A DNA stretch of 64,000 bases from Crocinitomicaceae bacterium. GTDB taxonomy: Bacteria > Bacteroidota > Bacteroidia > Flavobacteriales_D > Crocinitomicaceae. A program made the position numbers and the translations under genes. Below are positions 27,278 through 36,216 of the stretch, piece after piece. The first letter of the stretch is position 1. The number at the start of each line of letters is the position of its first letter. The DNA lies in the NCBI GenBank assembly GCA_016708105.1, contig JADJGJ010000001.1, forward strand, positions 1,054,001 through 1,118,000. Reading direction: 5' to 3'. The notes under the pieces are model-generated. The model searched no databases and was not told the origin of the DNA. It saw nothing but the letters and a program-made list of their open reading frames with translations.

Positions 27278-28171
27278 ATGCAATTGCTCAAGCCTCTTCA
27301 TTGGAAGGATTACGAATTAATTGATTCAGGTAATTTTGAAAAACTAGAACGGTTTGGAGAATATACCTTGATCAGACCGGAACCACAGGCAATTTGGAAA
27401 AAAAATCTTTCAGATGCTGAATGGTTAAAACAAGCCCATGCCAAATTTGTTAGAGACTCAAGCAAATCAAGACAACGCACCGGAGATCAGGATGGATGGA
27501 AATTTCTCAGAAAAACAAAAGATTTCTGGTGGATCAATTATCAATATGGCAACATATCATTTAAACTCAAATTGCATTTTACATCATTTGGGCATATTGG
27601 TGTTTTTCCAGAACAAGCTAACAACTGGGATTTTATTTCAGATACAATTGGAAGCTGGAAAAGCCCCGGAAACGTTCTGAATTTATTTGCTTATACAGGT
27701 GGTGCATCACTTGCCGCAAAGGCTGCAGGCGCTGAAGTAACCCATGTTGATGCAGTTAAAAATATGATTAATTGGGGACGCGACAATGAACAACAAAGTA
27801 ATTTGAGTGGAATAAAATGGGTAGTAGAAGATGCGTTGAAATTTGTTACTCGAGAAGTGAGAAGAGGAAAAAAATATAACGGAATTATTCTTGACCCTCC
27901 TGCCTATGGCAGAGGCCCTGCCGGAGAAAAATGGGTACTTGAAGAAGGACTGAATGATCTAATGCAGCAGTGTAGCTCATTGCTTGAATCAAAGCAAAGT
28001 TTTGTTGTGCTTAATTTGTATTCTATGGGACTATCATCTGTTGTTTCTGCAAATCTGGCTAACAGTTTTTTCAAACCTGAGAATTTAGAACATGGTGAAT
28101 TTTATCTGGATAGCAAATCTGGACAAAAGCTACCGCTTGGAACTTTTATGCGATTCAGCCAGAACGGTTAA
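27278..28171 (+). CDS. RlmI-like class I SAM-dependent RNA methyltransferase
   Basis: A 297-residue enzyme from the ATG at 27278. The SAM-binding loop VLNLFAYTGGASLAA, the acidic ribose-binding stretch VTHVDAVKNMINWGRDN, and LDPPAYGRGP as the catalytic motif place it in the RlmI/PF10672 group of 23S rRNA cytosine-5 methyltransferase-like enzymes. It lacks an N-terminal PUA domain of usual size, so the exact target is uncertain. The frame also extends upstream to 27209, but homology-like sequence begins at MQLLKPLHWKDYEL. A pseudouridine synthase gene follows 11 bases downstream. Confidence 0.85.
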   Translation: MQLLKPLHWKDYELIDSGNFEKLERFGEYTLIRPEPQAIWKKNLSDAEWLKQAHAKFVRDSSKSRQRTGDQDGWKFLRKTKDFWWINYQYGNISFKLKLHFTSFGHIGVFPEQANNWDFISDTIGSWKSPGNVLNLFAYTGGASLAAKAAGAEVTHVDAVKNMINWGRDNEQQSNLSGIKWVVEDALKFVTREVRRGKKYNGIILDPPAYGRGPAGEKWVLEEGLNDLMQQCSSLLESKQSFVVLNLYSMGLSSVVSANLANSFFKPENLEHGEFYLDSKSGQKLPLGTFMRFSQNG

Positions 28172-28182
28172 TACAAAAGTAA

Positions 28183-29025
28183 GTGAAGTATATTGTCAAA
28201 AATAAATCAAGCCTCATTGAATTTCTGAAAATTCATTACGCCGGGGCATCCAATACTACGCTTAAAAATTTTTTCAAGTCAGGACGCATTTATCTGAATG
28301 GAAATGTAGTGACAAATCCTACCCTTGACTTGAAGCCCGGTGACGAAGTACTGGTGCAAAAAGAAGGAGAAAAAAAACAAATCAATTTACCCTTTGAGTT
28401 GGTATATGAAGATGATGCAATGCTTGTTGTTGTAAAGCAGCCCGGAATTCTAACTTCAGGAGAAGGCATTACAAAAAAACCAACCTTGCATTGGCTGGTT
28501 AACACTTGGATTCAACAAAAAACAAGAGGAAAACAAGCAGCTTTTGTTGTACATAGATTGGATAAAGAAGTAGGTGGATTAGTTTTATTTGCCAAATCGC
28601 AAAATATTGTTGACACCTTACAAAACAATTGGAAAAAGTACACGAAAAAATATTTGGCCATTTCTCGGTTTGCACCACCTGAAACTGAAGGCACCATTGA
28701 TACCTGGCTTAAGGAAAGAAATCTAAAAATGTTTGTTGAGATGAAAGAATCTCCGGGTGCTGTGCATGCAATAACTCATTATAAATGGCTGCGATTTGAG
28801 AAAAAAAATTCTGTCTTTGAAGTGACCTTAGATACCGGTAAAAAAAATCAAATCAGAGTGCATCTGGCACATATTGGATGTCCTATCATTGGTGATGAAA
28901 AGTATGGTGATGATTCAAAAGGGATGGTGCGACTTTTTTCATGGTCTATTGAAATTCTGCATCCTGTGAGTGGAAAAAAAATGCAGTGGACCAAACAGCC
29001 GGAACCAAAATTTTTTAAGTTCTAA
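28183..29025 (+). CDS. RluA-family pseudouridine synthase with S4 domain
   Basis: A 280-residue protein. An N-terminal S4 RNA-binding domain (about 15-65; GRIYLNGNVVTNPTLDLKPGD) is followed by the synthase core. The catalytic Asp is in HRLDKEVGGLVLFAK, where the family usually has HRLDxxTSG, so the two residues after the Asp loop differ. The KNQIRVHLAHIGCPIIGD block is normal. It isomerises uridine to pseudouridine in rRNA or tRNA. It starts with GTG at 28183, 11 bases after the methyltransferase gene, and its stop abuts the convergent arfB stop. Confidence 0.9.
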   Translation: MKYIVKNKSSLIEFLKIHYAGASNTTLKNFFKSGRIYLNGNVVTNPTLDLKPGDEVLVQKEGEKKQINLPFELVYEDDAMLVVVKQPGILTSGEGITKKPTLHWLVNTWIQQKTRGKQAAFVVHRLDKEVGGLVLFAKSQNIVDTLQNNWKKYTKKYLAISRFAPPETEGTIDTWLKERNLKMFVEMKESPGAVHAITHYKWLRFEKKNSVFEVTLDTGKKNQIRVHLAHIGCPIIGDEKYGDDSKGMVRLFSWSIEILHPVSGKKMQWTKQPEPKFFKF

Positions 29026-29442
29026 TTACCATTCAGGTTTTTTTCTCAGCCCTTTTTTTTCTGATTTCAGTTGCTTTGATTTTCGCCTTTGCTGTTTAAC
29101 GCCGGCAGATACTTTAGTGGCTATCCGCTTCTTTTTTACAATCAATGATTTTGCAAGTAGTTCAATAAACTTTTCTGAAACCAGATTTTTATTTTGTAAT
29201 TGTGAACGCGATTTTTCAGATGAAATTCTGATCACCTCATCTGAAACGTAAGTTTTCATTCCTTTAGCGATGCGCTCTTTTTCATTGGTGTCAAACAGTC
29301 GTGATTCTGCAAGATTAAATACCAGCGTTACCCTTGATTCTATTTTATTTACAGCCTGTCCTCCTTTGCCTCTGCTTCTGGAGGTTTCAAAATGGCATTC
29401 TGAAAGATAAGCCTCTGACGGATATCGCAGTTGTGTATTCAT
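29026..29442 (-). CDS. arfB: Alternative ribosome-rescue hydrolase ArfB
   Basis: A 138-residue release-factor-like protein. The peptidyl-tRNA hydrolysis motif GGQ is in SRGKGGQAVNKIESRV near residues 24-40, and the C-terminal tail is strongly basic (KQQRRKSKQLKSEKKGLRKK), as needed to enter the empty mRNA channel of stalled ribosomes. There is no codon-recognition domain, which separates it from RF1/RF2. The ATG overlaps the stop of the THUMP gene by four bases (ATGA). Confidence 0.9.
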   Translation of the reverse strand: MNTQLRYPSEAYLSECHFETSRSRGKGGQAVNKIESRVTLVFNLAESRLFDTNEKERIAKGMKTYVSDEVIRISSEKSRSQLQNKNLVSEKFIELLAKSLIVKKKRIATKVSAGVKQQRRKSKQLKSEKKGLRKKPEW

Positions 29443-30626
29443 TTTTTATTCTTTTCAAATCGTTTGGGTTGTCTGCGCACATTGATGGTGCTATTTGGTA
29501 ATTCTTTTTTTTCAGGTGAAGGAATTTGATAACAAGTAAATCTGCACCAGACAGTGCCGTTGAAAAAGCGATGACTTTTAACCGGTTTGAATACCTCAAA
29601 TAGATCTTCCATTTCATCCAATTGATATACGCAGAAAGTATATGAATGAAATTTATTTTGAAGAAGATTTATAAGATTACTTTTTTGTTCTGGTTCAAGA
29701 CGTGGATCTTCTTTAAGTGTGAAGGTGAATAATAATGTTCCATTGTCAATGGGTGTTAACTCATCTAGGCGAATCGCTTCAATTTTAACTGACTTACCAA
29801 CTGGTAAAGGTCTCAAATTTTCACGTGCATCTTTTACATCTTCGGCCTCAAGATTCAGTCCTGTAATTTCAAACGGAGGATTTTTAACCGGAATTTTAGG
29901 CAGAGCATCCATTTTATTTTGCCATTGTGTTTCGTCAAAACCCGGCCAGTTTTTAAAGGCAAATGTCTTGCGGTTTATTAGTGCAGGAATTTCATTGGCA
30001 ATTAATGCTGCCTCCGCAATCACCGTTCCTTTTTCACAACCTGCATGTATAAAATGTGATTTTTTATCCCAGCCTGAAAATAGAACCAACGCAGCCGAAA
30101 TAATTTCATTCAAATTCGGATTCCCTGATTGTGATCTGTATCCTCGCTGATAAAGCGGAGCACCGCTGCTGTTGCGTGAAATGGTGCATTCTTGTTCACT
30201 GATGAAGAAATCAAATAGTACCGAAGGTTTCTCTTGATTAACTGAAATAGTTTCTCCGGTTTGATCTGCGAATTCTGTTATAATTTTTTCTTCCAGTTCC
30301 GGTAAAAAGTTTTTTTCTCCTCTAATTTGACTTGATTTCACGCTGCCTTTGAAGGCAAATGTTTTTCCGGCAGTCAGATAATGATGTAGTTTTTCTCGTT
30401 CTATTTTTCTCATGAGATCAGCATAGGAAGCGAATCTAAATGAACAGATTGGAATTAATACAGCCAGCGAAGTGCGTAATTGTAGATTGGCAAGTGAAAT
30501 AAAATCAGGTTTTCCGGTAAAGTGCACAGCTTTATCATGCGCTTCAATGTCAGATGCTCCCAGCCCTCGCAACTCTTCAGCTAACAGGTCTTCTAATCCT
30601 GAATATGTTTTTGCAATAAACTTCAT
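29439..30626 (-). CDS. THUMP-domain RlmL/TrmN-like protein with lost catalytic motifs
   Basis: A 395-residue protein whose frame, length and N-terminal half match Bacteroidota THUMP class I RNA methyltransferases (RlmL N-terminal type): the THUMP region at about 1-160, RGYRSQSG at 161-168, and LFSGWDKKS then EAALIANEIPALINRK, FAFKNWPGFD. The SAM loop, normally DPMCGSGT, reads HAGCEKGT (194-201). The catalytic NPPYGERL segment is replaced by TFTLKEDPRL at about 301-310. The reading frame is intact, so this looks like a non-catalytic RNA-binding paralogue rather than a fresh pseudogene. It is the first gene of a pair with arfB; a -7 box lies 15 bases upstream. Confidence 0.8.
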   Translation of the reverse strand: MKFIAKTYSGLEDLLAEELRGLGASDIEAHDKAVHFTGKPDFISLANLQLRTSLAVLIPICSFRFASYADLMRKIEREKLHHYLTAGKTFAFKGSVKSSQIRGEKNFLPELEEKIITEFADQTGETISVNQEKPSVLFDFFISEQECTISRNSSGAPLYQRGYRSQSGNPNLNEIISAALVLFSGWDKKSHFIHAGCEKGTVIAEAALIANEIPALINRKTFAFKNWPGFDETQWQNKMDALPKIPVKNPPFEITGLNLEAEDVKDARENLRPLPVGKSVKIEAIRLDELTPIDNGTLLFTFTLKEDPRLEPEQKSNLINLLQNKFHSYTFCVYQLDEMEDLFEVFKPVKSHRFFNGTVWCRFTCYQIPSPEKKELPNSTINVRRQPKRFEKNKK

Positions 30627-30641
30627 TCAAACGTTTTGCAG

Positions 30642-30649
30642 CAAAGATA
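30642..30649 (-). promoter_or_regulatory. -7 box for the THUMP protein gene
   Basis: TATCTTTG on the minus strand, 15 bases before the ATG. Confidence 0.45.
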
Positions 30650-30687
30650 CGTTCAATAAGTCATACATTGAGATAGAACAAATTGAG

Positions 30688-30695
30688 TATTTTTG
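30688..30695 (+). promoter_or_regulatory. -7 box for the patatin-barrel gene
   Basis: TATTTTTG, 6 bases before the ATG at 30702, with ATTG at 30667-30670 as a weak -33 box at a 17-base spacing. Confidence 0.4.
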
Positions 30696-30701
30696 TTGTC
30701 A

Positions 30702-32996
30702 ATGAAAAAAATTGGTCTTCTTCTGGTATTCACTTTTGTGGTAATTCAACTGTCAGCGCAGCGGGTTGGATTGGTATTAAGCGGAGGCGGTGCAACCGGC
30801 TTTGCCCATATTGGGGTAATAAAGGCTTTAGAAGAAAATGAAATTCCAATTGATTTTATTACCGGTACTTCGGCCGGGGCTCTGGTTGGTGGTTTATATG
30901 CAGCCGGCTATACTCCGGCACAAATGGAAGCCATTGTGTTGAGTGAAACTTTTCAACTCATGTCTTCAGGTCAGATTGAAGAAAAATTCAAGTACTATAT
31001 TGAACAACCTGAACCTGATGCAGAGCTTATGTCGTTTAGGTTTGCAAAAGATTCTGTTTTTCAAAAATCACTGCCAACCAATTTGCTCAACCCAACTTAT
31101 TTAGATTTGGAATTACTCCGTTTGTTAGGCAACATTCCGGCACCTGCGCTTGAAACTTTTGATAGTTTGTTTATTCCTTTCAGATGCAATGCTTCAGATA
31201 TTGTTACAAAAAAATCTGTGCTTTTTAAAAGAGGAGATTTGAATGTTGCCGTTCGTGCATCCATGACGTATCCATTTTTTATTTCTCCAATTGATGTGGA
31301 TGGTAAATTATTATTTGACGGTGGATTGTACAACAATTTTCCCGCGGCAGAAATGTACCATGAATTCAATCCTGATTTCATTATTGGAAGCAATGTCTCT
31401 TACAATGAAGCACCGCCAACTGATGATAATCTCATGTCACAAATCAAGAATATGTTTTCATCTCACTCAAGCTATACCTTGCCATGTGATGAAGGGCTCA
31501 TCATCGTTCCTGAACTTGGAGATATTGGCACCTTTGATTTTGACCGCATTGATGAGGCAATTGAAATTGGTTATCAAACAACACTTCAAAAGATTGATTC
31601 TATTAAAATGTATATTGAGCGAAGAGCAAAAGTTCAGGATTTAAATCAGTCAAGAGAAAAATTTAATGCCAGAAAAAAAGAATTGGCGATTACAAACGTT
31701 GAAGTTTGTGGATTGAATAATGATCAGGGAAGTTACGTGCAGGGCAAAATGATACGCGCAAACAAAGAAGATTCAGTTGATTTTGAAACACTGAAAATCC
31801 GGTATCTCAGACTATATCAAACTGAACCTGTTTTGTCTTTATTCCCAACTGTGAAAATACATGACAACGGAGATCAGACATTAAAATTAACCATTAGAAA
31901 AGAGAAACCTTTTCGAGCTGCGTTTGGTGGTCATTATTCTTCTCGCCCTGTGAACACCGGTTTTCTAAGTCTTAGTTATTCAGATTTCCGCTTAACTCCA
32001 TTAACCATTTATGCAAATACCTATTTTGGAAAATTTTATGGTTCTGTAAATACGGGTTTAAAATTTTATTTGCCATCACGAATGACATCTTATCTTGAGC
32101 CACAATTTATCATGAACCGTTGGGATTATTTCAAAAGTTTTTCTACTTTTTTTGAAGATGTGAAACCATCGTATATTGTGCAGAATGAAACGTTCTGGCG
32201 TATAAATTACAATATGGCAACTTCAGGTCGCAGTAAATTGCGTTTGGATTTTACGAATGGATTGAATGAAGATACCTATTACCAAACTGATCAATTCACC
32301 AAAGCAGACACAGCAGATTATACTTCATTACTGTATTATTCTCCGGGATTTGAGTTCACATTAAATTCTTTAAACCGAAAACAATTTGCATCAGCCGGCA
32401 TGAAACTAAATATTCTATTCAGGTATGTTCATGCAATAGAACGAACAACACCTGGCTCAACAGCGCCGGCAGGCAATGATCAATACGGGGCTGCAACCAT
32501 ACGCAACTGGGCGTATTTGAATGTTAATTACCAAACTTATTTTATGCACCGGGGAATTTATCGTTTGGGTATTTACCTTGAAGGACATTATTCGCTTCAA
32601 CCTTTTTTTCAGAATTACACTGCTAGTATTCTCTCTGCTTATCCTTTTCAACCAATACCTGATTCACGCACCGGTTATTATGATGATTTCAGATCTAATA
32701 AATTTTTAGCCGGTGGACTCATGCATGTTTTTACAATTAAGGACATGGTTGATTTGCGTGTTGAAGCATACGTTTTACAACACATTGAGCGTATTTTAGA
32801 TGAAAATGGAGAAGCGGTGTATGGTAATTTATTTCAAGACAGATTTGGTATAGCCAGTGTGTCGCTAATCTATCATTCTATCATTGGTCCAATAAGAGCA
32901 TCCTTGACTTATTTTGACAGTAAAACTCAGTTGAATCCACTTTCTTTTCAAGTGAGTTATGGTTATGTTTTATTCAATCGCAATGCGCTGAGATAA
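30702..32996 (+). CDS. Patatin-like phospholipase with C-terminal outer membrane barrel
   Basis: A 764-residue protein from the ATG at 30702. A signal peptide (about 1-17) leads to a patatin domain with the oxyanion loop SGGGATGFAHIGV, nucleophile Ser in GTSAGALVGG, and the dyad Asp in FDGGLYNNFP. After a POTRA-like linker (about 325-405) the chain becomes beta-barrel-like to the end (for example GGHYSSRPVNTGFLSLSYSDF). The layout is like PlpD-type (type Vd) autotransported patatins, common in Bacteroidota. It probably acts on phospholipids at the cell surface or periplasm. The formate-channel gene follows closely. Confidence 0.9.
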   Translation: MKKIGLLLVFTFVVIQLSAQRVGLVLSGGGATGFAHIGVIKALEENEIPIDFITGTSAGALVGGLYAAGYTPAQMEAIVLSETFQLMSSGQIEEKFKYYIEQPEPDAELMSFRFAKDSVFQKSLPTNLLNPTYLDLELLRLLGNIPAPALETFDSLFIPFRCNASDIVTKKSVLFKRGDLNVAVRASMTYPFFISPIDVDGKLLFDGGLYNNFPAAEMYHEFNPDFIIGSNVSYNEAPPTDDNLMSQIKNMFSSHSSYTLPCDEGLIIVPELGDIGTFDFDRIDEAIEIGYQTTLQKIDSIKMYIERRAKVQDLNQSREKFNARKKELAITNVEVCGLNNDQGSYVQGKMIRANKEDSVDFETLKIRYLRLYQTEPVLSLFPTVKIHDNGDQTLKLTIRKEKPFRAAFGGHYSSRPVNTGFLSLSYSDFRLTPLTIYANTYFGKFYGSVNTGLKFYLPSRMTSYLEPQFIMNRWDYFKSFSTFFEDVKPSYIVQNETFWRINYNMATSGRSKLRLDFTNGLNEDTYYQTDQFTKADTADYTSLLYYSPGFEFTLNSLNRKQFASAGMKLNILFRYVHAIERTTPGSTAPAGNDQYGAATIRNWAYLNVNYQTYFMHRGIYRLGIYLEGHYSLQPFFQNYTASILSAYPFQPIPDSRTGYYDDFRSNKFLAGGLMHVFTIKDMVDLRVEAYVLQHIERILDENGEAVYGNLFQDRFGIASVSLIYHSIIGPIRASLTYFDSKTQLNPLSFQVSYGYVLFNRNALR

Positions 32997-33038
32997 AAGT
33001 TGATTACGCCCTCACAGCTAGCGCATAAATTTCAAACT

Positions 33039-33869
33039 ATGAAAGTTACTTCAAGTCAAAATGAAAATCAAACAAACGGGCATGATGCGTATGCTCCGGC
33101 AGAAATTGCGCAGCGTGTGGAAAAACTGGGAATTGCAAAAACAAATTATCCAAGTCTAACCGTTTTTATTTTGGCCGTGCTGGCAGGTGCATTTATTTCA
33201 ATGGGTGCTTTGTTTTATCTTTTTGTTGTCTCAGATCCTACACTTGGTTTTGGTGTCACACGCTTACTTGGTGGTTTGGCATTTTCTTTGGGTTTGATAT
33301 TAGTAATTATTGCAGGTGCAGAACTTTTTACCGGAAATAACCTGATTGCTATGGCATGGGTTAGTGGAAAAATAAGTGCAGCAGCAGTTTTGAAAAATTG
33401 GCTTTTAGTTTACGCCGGTAACGTGGTAGGTTGCCTTATATCTGTTTGGTTGGTGGTGATGACTGATCTCGGAACCATGAACGATGGAGCCATTGCTGAA
33501 ACAAGTCTTGCAATCGCATCTGCAAAATGTTCCATGAGTTTTTTAGCTGCCTTTGCCCGTGCTGTTTTGTGTAATGCTCTAGTGTGCATTGCGGTTTGGC
33601 TTGCAATGGGAGGCCATAGCGTAACAGATAAAATTCTGGCAATTATTTTTCCGGTTACTGCTTTTGTAACAATTGGTTTGGAGCATTCTATTGCAAATTG
33701 GTTTTTTTTACCGCTGGGTTATCTTTATCAATCTTCAGGCAGTATTCAATTTGAATCCATGTCCATGAATTTTCTGGCAACAACTCTTGGAAATATTATT
33801 GGTGGAACATTTTTGGTTTCTTCTGTTTATTGGTTGGCGTATATCAGACCTTCCCGACAAAAAAAATAA
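33039..33869 (+). CDS. Formate/nitrite transporter family (FNT) channel
   Basis: A 276-residue protein with six membrane helices and an amphipathic N-terminus (AYAPAEIAQRVEKLGIAK). Family motifs are AELFTGNNLI (Omega-type loop), KNWLLVYAGNVVG, and MAMGGHSVTDKI with the central pore His, plus EHSIANWFFLP. It carries formate, nitrite or a similar monovalent anion across the inner membrane. The ATG at 33039 is preferred over TTG at 33000. With fhs and fdhD 23 kb away it suggests active formate handling. Its stop codon lies inside a perfect inverted repeat. Confidence 0.9.
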   Translation: MKVTSSQNENQTNGHDAYAPAEIAQRVEKLGIAKTNYPSLTVFILAVLAGAFISMGALFYLFVVSDPTLGFGVTRLLGGLAFSLGLILVIIAGAELFTGNNLIAMAWVSGKISAAAVLKNWLLVYAGNVVGCLISVWLVVMTDLGTMNDGAIAETSLAIASAKCSMSFLAAFARAVLCNALVCIAVWLAMGGHSVTDKILAIIFPVTAFVTIGLEHSIANWFFLPLGYLYQSSGSIQFESMSMNFLATTLGNIIGGTFLVSSVYWLAYIRPSRQKK

Positions 33870-33898
33870 AACAAGAAACCTGTTCTTGTTTTATTTTT
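33862..33898. terminator. Bidirectional terminator between FNT and M1 peptidase genes
   Basis: A perfect 16-base inverted repeat (33862-33877 with 33883-33898) around a 5-base loop. The stem has A-runs on one side and T-runs on the other, so both convergent transcripts would end with U-rich tails. The left arm contains the FNT stop codon at 33867-33869. Confidence 0.8.
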
Positions 33899-33917
33899 CG
33901 TTAGTTCAATATTTTGT

Positions 33918-36182
33918 CTACCACTTCCCGTTCCAAGCCTTCTCTTTGTATGCATCAAAACGTGATGGCACAGATTTGCGTGGCCAGTTATTGTTCTCAA
34001 CATCACAATCTGCTGTTTCAAGATATGGATCCAAAGCAACTGATTGCAATTCTTTTTTGAAAATAAAAACTTTTGAAATGTTGTAATTATTATATCTCCA
34101 TACTTCTGCCGGTATTCGCACAATTTCTTTTGTGCCATCTGTAAACGTGAATTCTAGTATCAGCGGCATTACCAATCCGCCTTTGTTTTCAAAATCTATC
34201 TGATAAAACTGGTATCCTGCATTCAATAAAGCTTTATCATCTTCACTGAGTTCATTCACAAATTTTTCATAGTTCTCTTTATCTTCTTCTGTGACAGCAA
34301 ACGGGTCAGATGAGATATATTGATCATTCAGTGATGGATTTTTTTCATTCTCAGTTTGAACGATGTCTTCTTTATTTCTGATTTCAGAAATATTTTTGTT
34401 TTCTAATTGATCAACTTCTTTTTCAAAATCTTTTTCAACTTCAGGATTATGCGTATTCAACTGAAACCACTTAACAGAATTGACAGAAATATCTACATAA
34501 TCAGTTGTATAAAACCAACCACGCCAAAACCAATCCAAGTCAATTCCACTGGCATCTTCCATGGTTCTGAAAAAATCTTCCGGTGTCGGATGTTTGAACA
34601 TCCAACGGGTTGCATACGTTTTAAATGCAAAATCAAAAAGTTCTCTACCAATAATAGTTTCTCGCAGAATATTCAGCGCGGTTGCAGGTTTTCCATAGGC
34701 ATTATTTCCAAACTGCACCAATTGTTCTGAGTTAGTCATAATAGGTACCTGGTTTGTGTTTGTTCCATTCATATAGTCAACTATCAAGTGAGCCGGGCCG
34801 CGTCTTGAAGGATAATCTCGTTGCCATTCTTGTTCAGTGAGATATTGTAAAAAGGTATTCAGTCCTTCGTCCATCCAAGTCCATTGGCGTTCGTCTGAGT
34901 TGATAATCATTGGAAAATAATTGTGACCAACTTCATGAATGATTACTGACATCATCCCATACTTGGTACGTTCACTATAGGTACCATCTTCATTCGGCCT
35001 TCCTCCGTTAAAACAAATCATTGGATATTCCATTCCAATGGACGCAGCATGAACTGAAATAGCCACCGGATACGGGTAGTCAAACGTATGTTTTGAATAA
35101 GTTTTTAATGTTTGCGCCACGATGCGTGTTGAGTATTTTTCCCAAAGTGGATTTCCTTCTTTCGGATAATAGGACATGGCCATCACATTTTTTGAATCTT
35201 GTTTTACAACCATGGCATCCCACATAAATTTTCTGGATGATGCAAAAGCAAAATCACGTACGTTGGTTGCCTTAAAATGCCAGGTTTTAGTTCCTTTTAA
35301 TTTGTCTTTTTCGTTGGCTGCTGCTTCGTCCGGCGTTACAATGAATACAGGTTCTTCTGAAGTTTGTGCTTGTTTCCATCTTTCTTGTTGTTCTTTGCTC
35401 AGTATTTTAGCTCCGTTCTGCAATTCACCGGTTGCACCAATGACGTGATCTTCAGGCACCGTTATTTGAACATCATAATCACCAAAAGGTAAAGTAAATT
35501 CACCGGCACCTAAAAATTGTTTGTTTTGCCATCCTTCAACATCATTGTACACACACATGCGCGGAAAAAATTGTGCCATCGTGTAAATATAATTCCCCTC
35601 TTCAGGAAAATATTCATAGCCTGATCTGCCTCCCAATTCCATGCGATTATTGATGTTGAACCACCATGATACATTGAAGCTAAAACTGCCTCCATTCAAA
35701 AGTGGTTTGCTCAAATCAACACGCATCATGGTGCCAACAATAGTAAAAGGCAAAACTGTTCCGTCAACATTGGTCACCTTGATATCTTTATATCCGCCGT
35801 CAAATTCCATTGATTTGATTTGTCCTTTTAATGACCATGGATTGGCGAGTGATTCAATGTCTCCGGTTTCTGTCAGGTTGCGGTCTGAATTTGGTTGCTG
35901 AATATTTTGGTCTAACTGAACCCAAAGGTAGGATAGGGGATCAGGTGAATTATTGATGTAGGTAATCGTTTCTTCACCATAAATCCGTTGTGTCTCATCA
36001 TCCAACTTAATTTTCATCACATAGTTGGCCTGTTGCTGATAATATTGAGGACCCGGCGCTCCTGCTGCGTTACGATATACATTGGGCGTCGCAAACTCAT
36101 CATATAACTGGGCAAATTTATCCTGTGCATATAATCCGCTTGCGCTAAACATCAGGAATAATAAACTTGATTTTGCATTCAT
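33918..36182 (-). CDS. M1 family metallopeptidase
   Basis: A protein of about 754 residues with a signal peptide from the ATG at 36182 (MNAKSSLLFLMFSASGLYAQ). A longer frame from 36224 overlaps the previous gene and is less likely. The zinc site HEVGH plus an 18-residue gap and Glu in WMDEG is at about residues 412-440. The upstream substrate motif is GMEYP instead of the aminopeptidase GxMEN, as in a Bacteroidota subfamily of periplasmic M1 enzymes. The C-terminal third is acidic with QLENKNISEIRNKED. It is the last gene of a four-gene leftward set, following DUF6702. Confidence 0.9.
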   Translation of the reverse strand: MNAKSSLLFLMFSASGLYAQDKFAQLYDEFATPNVYRNAAGAPGPQYYQQQANYVMKIKLDDETQRIYGEETITYINNSPDPLSYLWVQLDQNIQQPNSDRNLTETGDIESLANPWSLKGQIKSMEFDGGYKDIKVTNVDGTVLPFTIVGTMMRVDLSKPLLNGGSFSFNVSWWFNINNRMELGGRSGYEYFPEEGNYIYTMAQFFPRMCVYNDVEGWQNKQFLGAGEFTLPFGDYDVQITVPEDHVIGATGELQNGAKILSKEQQERWKQAQTSEEPVFIVTPDEAAANEKDKLKGTKTWHFKATNVRDFAFASSRKFMWDAMVVKQDSKNVMAMSYYPKEGNPLWEKYSTRIVAQTLKTYSKHTFDYPYPVAISVHAASIGMEYPMICFNGGRPNEDGTYSERTKYGMMSVIIHEVGHNYFPMIINSDERQWTWMDEGLNTFLQYLTEQEWQRDYPSRRGPAHLIVDYMNGTNTNQVPIMTNSEQLVQFGNNAYGKPATALNILRETIIGRELFDFAFKTYATRWMFKHPTPEDFFRTMEDASGIDLDWFWRGWFYTTDYVDISVNSVKWFQLNTHNPEVEKDFEKEVDQLENKNISEIRNKEDIVQTENEKNPSLNDQYISSDPFAVTEEDKENYEKFVNELSEDDKALLNAGYQFYQIDFENKGGLVMPLILEFTFTDGTKEIVRIPAEVWRYNNYNISKVFIFKKELQSVALDPYLETADCDVENNNWPRKSVPSRFDAYKEKAWNGKW

Positions 36183-36216
36183 TGATTTGGGGATTAGGAA
36201 AATATAGTCAAAAATT

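Noticed and set aside
28550..28590. Changed residues after the catalytic Asp in the pseudouridine synthase
   Set aside because: The catalytic Asp in RLD and the other motifs are kept; the change alone does not show loss of function.
34940..35040. Apparent loss of the GxMEN motif in the M1 peptidase
   Set aside because: GMEYP at this place is known from a Bacteroidota M1 subfamily, and the zinc site is complete, so it is not evidence of inactivity.
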